Shown one piece after another: positions 16,958-24,671 of a DNA stretch of 64,000 nt (its first letter is position 1; each line of letters opens with the position of its first letter). Both the position numbers and the translations under genes were made by a program. Origin of the DNA: Lachnospiraceae bacterium GAM79 (lineage in GTDB: Bacteria > Bacillota > Clostridia > Lachnospirales > Lachnospiraceae); NCBI GenBank assembly GCA_020735665.1, contig CP085928.1:310001-374000 (forward strand). The letters are read 5' to 3'. A model generated the notes under the pieces. That model was not told the origin of the DNA, ran no database searches, and saw only the letters and a program-made list of their open reading frames with translations.

Positions 16958-18787
16958 ATGAAACATTTCAAAAAGGTATCTCTGATGCTGGCGGTTTTGT
17001 GCATGTGGGTTGGATGCGTGATGACAGCACAGGCAGCAAATGGACCAAATACAGGAGAGTATAGTGCAGCGTATATCAATATTTATGATCGGGGCGGAAC
17101 GAATACAAATCATTTTGTATATGTTACAGGTTCACAAAAAGCAGAGACTGTAAAAGGGGCAGTTTATGATAAGAAGACGAATACCTTAACGCTTACGAAT
17201 TATAAACACCCAATGATGTCAATCGAGGCAAATGAGATGGGGGATGACTTCAAGATCAAGCTGGTGGGTGATAACCAGATCAAGAGTCTTATTGTATGGG
17301 GCTATGGTTATGGCGGATCTGTTGAGATTCTTGGTGATGGTACTCTGACGATTAATAAGAACAAGGAAAAAAATTGTGGAATTACCATGCAGCCGGAGGG
17401 TACAAAAGCCGTTCTCAAGGTAAGCGGAAAGGCAGTTGTAGATGTCTACGCCGGAACGGATAAGATGCCGTTTTATGTAAACTCGATATCAGAGAAATAT
17501 AAAAACTGTGTCGATGCAGACACAGACAAAACTTTAAAGACGGAGGCGGCATATACAGACCGGTATATTATGCATCATGTTGTATGTCTGAGTGATGAGC
17601 CTTCTGTATTTGAGGTGTACATGAAGGATGGAGATGCGAATTCTAAATATGCGATAGACATGTATGATACCAGCTATTATATCTATAAACTGATCTACTG
17701 CAAATCTTTGAATCTCTATTATGCACATGAGATCGAACATGGATATTCCGCATTTAACCCATCGAACATGGGCTATTACAAAACCTTGGAGGAGATATCA
17801 GCATATACCTATAAGAGTAAATCCTCAGGTGAGCAGGAATACATCGAAGATAAGACCGGTAAGAAATGCATATTTGAGCTTGATATTAAGAATGGTGTGA
17901 TATCTTATGTAAAAAGTGACCTGATCAGCATAGGATCGATCACTGATTCAAACGGAGAAGCAGCAGACTGGTATATCGGTCAGCCTTCTTCCGACAATGT
18001 AATTCTTACACAGGATGAATGGTATAATCTCGGCAAAGAGGGAAGCGGATATACAGCATCCTATGTAAGAGAGCCGATCAAGGGATATGTGAACATATAT
18101 GTATCAGGAACATCCTATCATCTGACAGCAAAGAAAACGACAGGATGCAAGCATAAGGAGCAGGCTCAGAGTGTAAAGAAGAAAGCAACCTTTAGTGCTG
18201 ATGGAAAGCTTGTAACGAAATGCAAGTCCTGTGGCGAGACTTTATCTACAAAGAAGATCAATAAGATCAGCAGTGTAAAGCTTAGCAAGAGCATTTATAC
18301 ATATGATAAGAAAGCGAAGAAGCCAACTGTCACGGTAAAGGACAGCAAGGGTAAAAAACTGAAAAACGGTACGGACTATACAGTGACCTATGCAAGTGGA
18401 AGGAAATCGATCGGAAGCTATAAAGTCACGGTTCAGTTAAAGGGTAAGAAATATAGTGGCAAGAAGACATGGACATTTCGTATCGCACCTGCCGGAACAA
18501 CGGTCAAATCCGTAAAGGCAGGAAAGGCAAAGGTTACGGTCAACTGGAAGCAGCAGACGAAGAACACCAGTGGCTATATCATTCAGTGTTCTACCAATAA
18601 GTCATTTAAAGGCTCGATCCTGACAACAGTATCTTCCAATAAGGCAAAGAGTAAACAGATTACAAAGTTAAGTACAAAGAAACAGTACTATGTGCGGATC
18701 TGTACTTATAAGAATGTGAAGAAGAATGGAAAGACAACAAAAATCTGTTCAGACTGGAGCAATGCGATGACAGTAAAAACAAAATAA
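16958..18787 (+). CDS. Secreted surface protein with Ig-like and fibronectin type III domains
   Basis: The product is about 609 residues with a Sec signal peptide probably cleaved after AQA near residue 26. An N-terminal region (30-370) has many beta-type repeats and no family I recognise. A CxxC/HxxC-type segment follows at about 390-430 (a cysteine ribbon with CKHKE and CKSCGE). Then come a bacterial Ig-like domain (about 435-510) and a C-terminal FnIII domain (about 515-609, Lys-rich). No LPXTG or other anchor is visible. ATG 16958 is chosen because AAGGAGG at 16943-16949 is optimally spaced for it and too close to the ATG at 16952. Confidence 0.8.
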   Translation: MKHFKKVSLMLAVLCMWVGCVMTAQAANGPNTGEYSAAYINIYDRGGTNTNHFVYVTGSQKAETVKGAVYDKKTNTLTLTNYKHPMMSIEANEMGDDFKIKLVGDNQIKSLIVWGYGYGGSVEILGDGTLTINKNKEKNCGITMQPEGTKAVLKVSGKAVVDVYAGTDKMPFYVNSISEKYKNCVDADTDKTLKTEAAYTDRYIMHHVVCLSDEPSVFEVYMKDGDANSKYAIDMYDTSYYIYKLIYCKSLNLYYAHEIEHGYSAFNPSNMGYYKTLEEISAYTYKSKSSGEQEYIEDKTGKKCIFELDIKNGVISYVKSDLISIGSITDSNGEAADWYIGQPSSDNVILTQDEWYNLGKEGSGYTASYVREPIKGYVNIYVSGTSYHLTAKKTTGCKHKEQAQSVKKKATFSADGKLVTKCKSCGETLSTKKINKISSVKLSKSIYTYDKKAKKPTVTVKDSKGKKLKNGTDYTVTYASGRKSIGSYKVTVQLKGKKYSGKKTWTFRIAPAGTTVKSVKAGKAKVTVNWKQQTKNTSGYIIQCSTNKSFKGSILTTVSSNKAKSKQITKLSTKKQYYVRICTYKNVKKNGKTTKICSDWSNAMTVKTK

Positions 18788-18858
18788 ATTCATGAAGCGT
18801 AAATGCGGCATGGAAGGATTCCAAAGAAGTTTGAGGTTTGGGGATCTGAAATAGACGG

Positions 18859-18890
18859 CTGCCGGCAGATTTTTATCTGCCGGCAGTTTT
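18859..18890 (+). terminator. Terminator after the secreted protein gene
   Basis: A 12-bp inverted repeat (CTGCCGGCAGAT and ATCTGCCGGCAG) around TTTT is followed by TTTT. Confidence 0.8.
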
Positions 18891-18955
18891 GGTGTGCCTT
18901 AATCTGATTTTAAATAAAGGTACAGAATTATTGCACGCGATTCAGAAATTATGGA

Positions 18956-18984
18956 TTGACCGGAGATATTCAGAGTAGTAAATT
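18956..18984 (+). promoter_or_regulatory. Candidate promoter of the GT8/MATE pair
   Basis: TTGACC at 18956-18961 and TAAATT at 18979-18984 are spaced 17 bp apart, 44 bp before the GT8 start. Confidence 0.5.
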
Positions 18985-19027
18985 GTAAAAAGCCGGAAGT
19001 AAAATATCATGGGATGAGGTATATGAA

Positions 19028-19858
19028 ATGAATTTATTATTTACGATTAATAAGGGCTTTATGGAACATCTGGATGATTGTGTACGATCAATTATCCGTT
19101 TCCCATCAGAAGGTGGGTATGATATATATGTGATTCATTCTGATCTTGATCTGAATGATCAGAAACAGTTGGAACGATATGACAAAGATATAGAGGGGAA
19201 TTCCGTAACATTTCATTTCATCGATATGAAGTATCGTAAAGATATGAATTTTCCGGAGACAGACCATTATCCGATGGAGATATATTACAGAATATATGCA
19301 TCTGCATTATTACCGGAGACATTGGATCGGATCCTGTACCTTGATGCGGATATAATTGTCATTCGTTCATTGAAGGAACTGTATGAGATGGATTTTGAAG
19401 ATAACTATTTTTTAGCTTGTACACATATCAGAAAGTTCTTAAATAAGATGAACCGGTTAAGACTGGGAATAGAGGAAAAGGTTCCATATATCAATACGGG
19501 CGTAATATTAATGAATCTGGATGTTTTGAGAAAAAAACAGGATTTTCACGAAGTGGGAACATTTGTGGAAGAACACAGAAAGACATTGACTTTACCGGAT
19601 CAGGATATCATTGCTGCACTGTACGGTACACATATCGGTTTGATCGATACCATGCGGTATAATTTAAGTGACAGAATGATAGCATTTTATAATATGGAAC
19701 CGAACCATGAGAAGATAGATAGAACATGGGTACGCGAGAATGCAGTAATCCTGCATTACTGTGGCAAACAAAAGCCATGGAATAAAAATTATGTGGGTAT
19801 ATTGGATGCATTTTATCATGAATTAAAAGATGAAGAAAAATTACAGGTGAAGGAATAA
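19028..19858 (+). CDS. Glycosyltransferase family 8 protein
   Basis: The 276-residue protein matches the GT8 (general stress protein A/LgtC-like) retaining glycosyltransferases. It has the metal-binding DxD motif in LYLDADIIV near residue 103, YINTGVILMNL near 160, LPDQDIIAALY near 192, and the C-terminal HYCGKQKPW segment. It should transfer a hexose from a UDP-sugar to a cell-surface or intracellular acceptor; the acceptor is unknown. GATGAGG precedes the ATG. A MATE pump follows 16 bp downstream and is probably co-transcribed. Confidence 0.92.
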   Translation: MNLLFTINKGFMEHLDDCVRSIIRFPSEGGYDIYVIHSDLDLNDQKQLERYDKDIEGNSVTFHFIDMKYRKDMNFPETDHYPMEIYYRIYASALLPETLDRILYLDADIIVIRSLKELYEMDFEDNYFLACTHIRKFLNKMNRLRLGIEEKVPYINTGVILMNLDVLRKKQDFHEVGTFVEEHRKTLTLPDQDIIAALYGTHIGLIDTMRYNLSDRMIAFYNMEPNHEKIDRTWVRENAVILHYCGKQKPWNKNYVGILDAFYHELKDEEKLQVKE

Positions 19859-19874
19859 ATTCAGGGGAAACAAA

Positions 19875-21206
19875 ATGGAAACAAACAGTAGTTTTTACGG
19901 CACAGAAAAGATCAATAAGATTTTTTTTAAGATCGCACCGCCTGTCATGCTGGCGCAGTTGATACAGGCTCTTTATAATATAGTAGACAGTTTATTTGTC
20001 GGGAAATACTCAGAGAGCGGTCTGACGGCGTTATCGATCATTTATCCTGTTCAGCTTCTGATGATCGCACTGGCAGTTGGAACAGGCGTTGGTATCAATA
20101 CAAATATTGCACATTTTCTGGGAATAAAGAGGTATAAGAAGGCAGATGAGGTAGCAGGCATCGGCTTTAGTCTGGCGATCATTATGTGGATCTTATTTGC
20201 AGTAAGCTGTTATCTGCTGATGCCTGCATATGCACGGTTGCAGACAAACTCGGATACAGTAATTGCTGATGTAATTACATACGGAAGGATTGTGTGCGTA
20301 GGCAGTATTGGATTGTTTACAGAGAGTATATGGACAAAGGTACTTCAGGCAAACGGAGATATGAAGACGCCGATGATCGCGCAGATCGCAGGGGCTATCA
20401 CGAATATCGTGTTAGATCCGATTTTGATCTTTGGGCTTTTTGGTATACCAAAGCTTGGAATCGCAGGAGCTGCATTTGCAACGATCACAGGACAGGTTGT
20501 TGCGGCACTTCTTGTTATGAAGAAGGGATTTCGCCGTTCGCCGTCTATTTGCAAATATCCCGAGGATATTCGCAGGATCTATGCTCTTGGAATTCCGAAT
20601 ATCATCATGCAGGCAACGTATACATTTTACATATTTGGATTGAATATGATCCTTGCAGGATTTTCCGATGAGGCAGTGACAGCACTTGGATTGTATTACA
20701 AATGGCAGACATTTTTCTTTATACCACTGGGTGCTCTTCAGACCTGCATTGTACCCATCATTAGCTATAACTATGCGGCAAAGAGTATTGATCGTTGTAA
20801 ACATACGATGACGGTTGCATTTATATGGGGAATTGCATTGATGTTCATCGGAACGTTATGCTTTGAATTTATTCCGGACCCTATGCTGTCTGTATTTACG
20901 AAGGACAGCGAAGTTATCCGTATCGGAGTACAGGGATTCCGATTTATTGGGATCAGTTTTATACCGATGGTAGGTGCGCAGATTTATCCGGTCTTTTTGC
21001 AGGCAACCGGCGAAGCCTTTAAGAGTTCGTTTCTAACCATTATGAGAACTGTGTTCTTATTTGTACCGCTTGGATATCTGTTTTCCAGATTCGGATTTGT
21101 GTATTTCTGGCTGACTTTCCCGGTTACGGAGGTAATCACTACTATAGTAGGATTTCTGTTTTATCGAAGCTTTTACAGGCAACATAAGATGATAGTTCAC
21201 GAGTAG
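19875..21206 (+). CDS. MATE family efflux transporter
   Basis: The 443-residue membrane protein has twelve predicted helices in two homologous halves. Diagnostic segments are PVMLAQLIQALYNIVDSLFVGKY near the N-terminus and the equivalent loop near residue 240 (ALGIPNIIMQ). MATE proteins export drugs or metabolites using Na+ or H+ gradients. It is translated 16 bp after the GT8 gene. A specific substrate cannot be inferred. Confidence 0.93.
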   Translation: METNSSFYGTEKINKIFFKIAPPVMLAQLIQALYNIVDSLFVGKYSESGLTALSIIYPVQLLMIALAVGTGVGINTNIAHFLGIKRYKKADEVAGIGFSLAIIMWILFAVSCYLLMPAYARLQTNSDTVIADVITYGRIVCVGSIGLFTESIWTKVLQANGDMKTPMIAQIAGAITNIVLDPILIFGLFGIPKLGIAGAAFATITGQVVAALLVMKKGFRRSPSICKYPEDIRRIYALGIPNIIMQATYTFYIFGLNMILAGFSDEAVTALGLYYKWQTFFFIPLGALQTCIVPIISYNYAAKSIDRCKHTMTVAFIWGIALMFIGTLCFEFIPDPMLSVFTKDSEVIRIGVQGFRFIGISFIPMVGAQIYPVFLQATGEAFKSSFLTIMRTVFLFVPLGYLFSRFGFVYFWLTFPVTEVITTIVGFLFYRSFYRQHKMIVHE

Positions 21207-21286
21207 AACAAGTGTACATGTTTGCGAATGATCAGATGTAAAAAATATGTGAATAAAATGATAAAAGACATGCAAAAAAAAGAAAT

Positions 21287-21304
21287 GATGCTATAATGTG
21301 CATC
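21287..21304 (+). promoter_or_regulatory. -10 box framed by a short inverted repeat, before the P-type ATPase operon
   Basis: TATAAT at 21292-21297 sits inside GATGC-8-GCATC (21287-21304). No good -35 hexamer is present 17 bp upstream, which suggests an activator- or repressor-controlled promoter. A metal-responsive regulator would fit the downstream genes, but none is encoded next to them. Confidence 0.35.
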
Positions 21305-21338
21305 AAAATATATTAATACAATCAGGAGGTAAATTATC

Positions 21339-21662
21339 ATGGATATTAAGAAAGTTGGAATATTTGCAGCAGGTTTATTGTTTGGTACGGCAGGTATCAA
21401 GGTATTATCAAGCAAGGATGCAAAGAAGGTTTACACAAACTGTACAGCAGCGGCTCTTCGTGCAAAGAAGTGTGTTATGAACACAGCTACAACCATTCAG
21501 GAAAATGTAGATGACATTTACCAGGGCGCAAAGCAGATCAATGCAGATCGTGAAGCAGAAGAAGATGTCGTTGTAGAAGATATTCCTGCTGAGACAGCAG
21601 AAGAAACTGCTGAGTGTGCATGTGAAGCTGCGGCAGAGAGTACAGAAGAAACAGAAGCATAA
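21339..21662 (+). CDS. Small membrane-associated protein, DUF6110-like
   Basis: The 107-residue protein begins with a single hydrophobic segment (about residues 6-24) carrying GTAGIKVLSSKDAKKVY. It continues with an amphipathic helical stretch with two cysteines and ends in a strongly acidic tail (about 72-107) with a C-x-C. From memory this resembles the DUF6110 family, which is commonly next to the same type of heavy-metal ATPase. AGGAGG precedes the ATG, and the ATPase starts 28 bp downstream. A role as metallochaperone or regulatory subunit is only inferred from linkage. Confidence 0.7.
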   Translation: MDIKKVGIFAAGLLFGTAGIKVLSSKDAKKVYTNCTAAALRAKKCVMNTATTIQENVDDIYQGAKQINADREAEEDVVVEDIPAETAEETAECACEAAAESTEETEA

Positions 21663-21690
21663 GAAAAAACAGATAAGAGGATGAGCTGAA

Positions 21691-23772
21691 TTGAAATTCA
21701 TAATAAAAGATAAGATGAAGGGCAGACTGCGTGTACATATGTGTCAGAATCATATGTCATATGAGGAAGCCGATATTCTCTTGTATTATCTGGAGTCATT
21801 TGAACCGGTCAGCTCGGCAAAGGTGTATGACCGGACGGCAGATGCAGTGATCTGTTATACGGGAAATCCGGATATCATTATCGACAGACTTCGCAGATTT
21901 CATTATGAAGATGTAAAAGTCCCAAATGGTTATCTGGAACGAAGCGGCAGAGAGACGAATGCGATGTATCAGGAGAAGCTGATCGATAAGGTCATCTTCC
22001 ATTATGCAAGGAAATGGTTTCTTCCATACCCGATATCGGCAGCTTACACAGGTCTGATGTCTGTTAAATATATCTGGAAAGGTATTAAGACGCTGACAAA
22101 GGGCAAGATCGAAGTTCCGGTACTGGATGCAACATCCATCGGAGTATCTGTCTTACGAGGTGATATGAAGACCGCCGGTTCGATCATGTTCCTGCTTGGA
22201 ATCGGTGAACTGCTTGAGGAGTGGACACATAAGAAGTCGGTCGATGATCTGGCACGTACGATGTCATTAAATGTCGGAAAAGTATGGTTAAAGACAGAGG
22301 ATAACGAGATATTGGTTGATTCGGATACGATCGCGAAAGGAGATCATGTCGTTGTCAATGTCGGAACGATCATTCCGTTTGACGGAACTGTCTGTGATGG
22401 TGAAGCAATGGTAAATCAGGCATCGCTTACCGGAGAATCCGTATCCGTCAGACGTACGGCAGGAAACGTGGTATATGCCGGAACAGTGGTAGAAGAAGGC
22501 TCTCTCATAATAGAAGTAAAAGAGGTATCCGGTTCCAGCCGGTATGAGAAGATTGCGCAGATGATCGATGAGTCTGAAAAGTTGAAATCCAATTTGGAAG
22601 GCAAGGCAGAGCATCTGGCAGATCGTTTGGTGCCGTACAGCTTAGGTGGTACGATACTTACCTATCTGCTTACAAGAAATGTAACAAAAGCACTTGCGAT
22701 CCTGATGGTTGATTATTCCTGTGCATTGAAGCTTGCTATGCCTGTATCGGTATTATCGGCGATCCGTGAGGCAGGAAGCCGTAAGATTACAGTTAAAGGC
22801 GGAAAGTATCTGGAAGCGGTAGCAGAAGCGGATACGATCGTATTTGATAAGACCGGAACGCTGACAAAGGCACAGCCTACAGTTGCGGGAGTAGTATCCT
22901 TTAACGGAATAAGTGAAGACGAATTGCTTCGTATTGCTGCCTGTCTGGAAGAGCATTTTCCACATTCTATGGCAAAAGCCGTAGTGGATGCGGCAAAACG
23001 AAAAAATCTGGATCATGAAGAGATGCATTCAGAAGTAAAATATATCGTAGCGCATGGAATCTCGACAACAATTGGGGATTCCAAGGCGATCATCGGCAGT
23101 TATCATTTTGTATTTGAGGACGAAAAATGTACGATACCGGAGGGGATGGAAGAAGTATTTGAGAATCTTCCGGCGGAATATTCCCACCTCTATCTGGCAA
23201 TCGATAACGAGCTTGCGGCAGCAATCCTGATCGAGGATCCGTTAAGGGAAGAATCTGCAGATATTGTAGAACGGTTAAAGTCGGTTGGAATCTCCAAGGT
23301 CGTTATGATGACCGGTGACTGTGAACGGACTGCAAAGGCGATCGCAGAGCATGTCGGTGTCGATGAATATTATTCAGAGGTACTGCCGGAGGATAAGGCT
23401 GCATTTGTAGATCGAGAGAAGGCAGCAGGCAGAAAGGTTATCATGATCGGTGATGGTATCAATGATTCGCCGGCACTTTCAGCAGCAGATGCAGGCATCG
23501 CGATCAGTGATGGTGCGGAGATTGCCAGAGAGGTCGCAGATATTACAATCGATGCGGACAGTCTGGATGAGATTGTGACATTGAAGATACTTGCAAATCT
23601 CCTTATGAAACGGATTCACAGAAATTATCGTTTTATCGTAGGGTTTAATACCGGGCTGATCGTGCTTGGAGTTGCGGGTGTGATCGCACCGACAACATCT
23701 GCACTTCTGCATAATACATCAACCTTGATGATCGGATTAAACAGCATGAAAGACATGTTGCCCGAGTTATAA
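21691..23772 (+). CDS. Heavy-metal-type P-type ATPase with atypical metal-binding motif
   Basis: The 693-residue pump has all P-type ATPase catalytic motifs: actuator LTGES near 249, phosphorylation site FDKTGTLTK near 386, MMTGD near 540, and MIGDGINDSP near 588. The N-terminus has a divergent HMA-like fold without CxxC (residues 1-80). The transmembrane CPx motif of P1B ATPases is replaced by YSCALKLAMP near 341, so the proline is missing. The transported metal is therefore uncertain. Translation seems to start at TTG (21691) behind AAGAGGATGAG. It is co-transcribed with the DUF6110-like gene. Confidence 0.9.
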   Translation: MKFIIKDKMKGRLRVHMCQNHMSYEEADILLYYLESFEPVSSAKVYDRTADAVICYTGNPDIIIDRLRRFHYEDVKVPNGYLERSGRETNAMYQEKLIDKVIFHYARKWFLPYPISAAYTGLMSVKYIWKGIKTLTKGKIEVPVLDATSIGVSVLRGDMKTAGSIMFLLGIGELLEEWTHKKSVDDLARTMSLNVGKVWLKTEDNEILVDSDTIAKGDHVVVNVGTIIPFDGTVCDGEAMVNQASLTGESVSVRRTAGNVVYAGTVVEEGSLIIEVKEVSGSSRYEKIAQMIDESEKLKSNLEGKAEHLADRLVPYSLGGTILTYLLTRNVTKALAILMVDYSCALKLAMPVSVLSAIREAGSRKITVKGGKYLEAVAEADTIVFDKTGTLTKAQPTVAGVVSFNGISEDELLRIAACLEEHFPHSMAKAVVDAAKRKNLDHEEMHSEVKYIVAHGISTTIGDSKAIIGSYHFVFEDEKCTIPEGMEEVFENLPAEYSHLYLAIDNELAAAILIEDPLREESADIVERLKSVGISKVVMMTGDCERTAKAIAEHVGVDEYYSEVLPEDKAAFVDREKAAGRKVIMIGDGINDSPALSAADAGIAISDGAEIAREVADITIDADSLDEIVTLKILANLLMKRIHRNYRFIVGFNTGLIVLGVAGVIAPTTSALLHNTSTLMIGLNSMKDMLPEL

Positions 23773-23869
23773 TAGATGTGCTATACTATCTCCATGTGTT
23801 TCAGGTGCGGAAGAAAATCTGCATTTTAGACATATGGGGATATTATTATATAGAAAGAGTTATACGAAT

Positions 23870-24433
23870 ATGCCGGAATCAAATCTTACAAAGAAAGCGA
23901 TTGCATTAAGTGCAAAAGAACTGACAAAAGAGAAACCATATGACAAAATATCGATCAGTGATATCGCAGACCGATGTGGAATCAAGAGACAGACATTTTA
24001 CTATCATTTTCAGGACAAATACGAACTGTTGGTCTGGATCTATTTTAATGAATTATTTGCTCCTAATATGGAGGGGATATCCTTAGAGAACTGGGATGAG
24101 AAATTAGGCGCGATCCTCACACAGATGCAGGAGGAGAAAAAGTTCTATATTAACACGATCAAACATGCAGAGGATTATATTATCCAGTATATGCTTGAGG
24201 TTGCAGAACAGACCTTTGAAGAGGCAATTGATAAGTTAGACGAGAAATCTCATCTGAAAAACGAGGAACGCGGCATATTTGCCCGGTTCTTTGCATATGG
24301 GATCTGTGGGATTATCGTTGAATGGGCAAAGGGTGGTATGAAGATGGCACCGGAGAAGCTGGCTGATTATATGAGGGAGATGCTTGAGAAGTGTAAGCAG
24401 GCAGTCTATATATCCGATCATGACAGACAGTAA
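23870..24433 (+). CDS. TetR family transcriptional regulator (next to MMPL pump)
   Basis: The 187-residue protein carries an N-terminal TetR helix-turn-helix (KISISDIADRCGIKRQTFYYHFQDKYELL, about residues 25-53). Its C-terminal ligand domain is of the type seen in DhaS-like regulators. The ATG at 23870 is preferred over 23834, because AGAAAGAG lies upstream of the former and nothing comparable upstream of the latter. The MMPL pump operon starts 238 bp downstream on the same strand behind a perfect 10-bp inverted repeat, its most likely target. Confidence 0.88.
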   Translation: MPESNLTKKAIALSAKELTKEKPYDKISISDIADRCGIKRQTFYYHFQDKYELLVWIYFNELFAPNMEGISLENWDEKLGAILTQMQEEKKFYINTIKHAEDYIIQYMLEVAEQTFEEAIDKLDEKSHLKNEERGIFARFFAYGICGIIVEWAKGGMKMAPEKLADYMREMLEKCKQAVYISDHDRQ

Positions 24434-24436
24434 CAG

Positions 24437-24507
24437 AAGCCGGACAGACCTTGGTGAACAGACAGTACAGAAAATGATAGAATTTATCAGGTGTTCAGGC
24501 TTTTTTT
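24437..24507 (+). terminator. Probable terminator of the TetR gene
   Basis: AAGCCGGACA at 24437-24446 pairs with TGTTCAGGCTT (24492-24502) with one bulge and a long loop, and leads into seven T residues. Confidence 0.5.
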
Positions 24508-24527
24508 ATACTTATTTTAGAATGCGT

Positions 24528-24553
24528 TTTGACATTTCCGGATAAATGTCAAA
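24528..24553 (+). promoter_or_regulatory. Candidate TetR operator before the MMPL operon
   Basis: TTTGACATTT and AAATGTCAAA form a perfect 10-bp inverted repeat with a 6-bp centre (CCGGAT). It lies 25 bp upstream of a TATAAT box at 24578-24583, so bound repressor would cover the -35 region. A partial half-site (TTGTCA) follows at 24558. Confidence 0.65.
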
Positions 24554-24577
24554 AAAATTGTCAACCCTAAAATCTTG

Positions 24578-24583
24578 TATAAT
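24578..24583 (+). promoter_or_regulatory. -10 box of the MMPL operon
   Basis: TATAAT, with only a poor -35 (TTGTCA at 24558, 14-bp spacing). Transcription would start near 24590, upstream of the hairpin at 24612. Confidence 0.5.
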
Positions 24584-24611
24584 TACAAACAAACAAAATA
24601 ATCATATTCTA

Positions 24612-24648
24612 TGAACGGAAGCAAGAAAAAGGTTTCCGTTCATTTTTT
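24612..24648 (+). terminator. Terminator-like hairpin inside the MMPL leader
   Basis: TGAACGGAA and TTCCGTTCA form a 9-bp stem followed by six T residues. Because it lies downstream of the -10 box and only 24 bp before the MMPL start, it may act as an attenuator rather than an end-of-gene terminator. Confidence 0.6.
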
Positions 24649-24671
24649 GTATTAACGAAAGGATTGATTCT

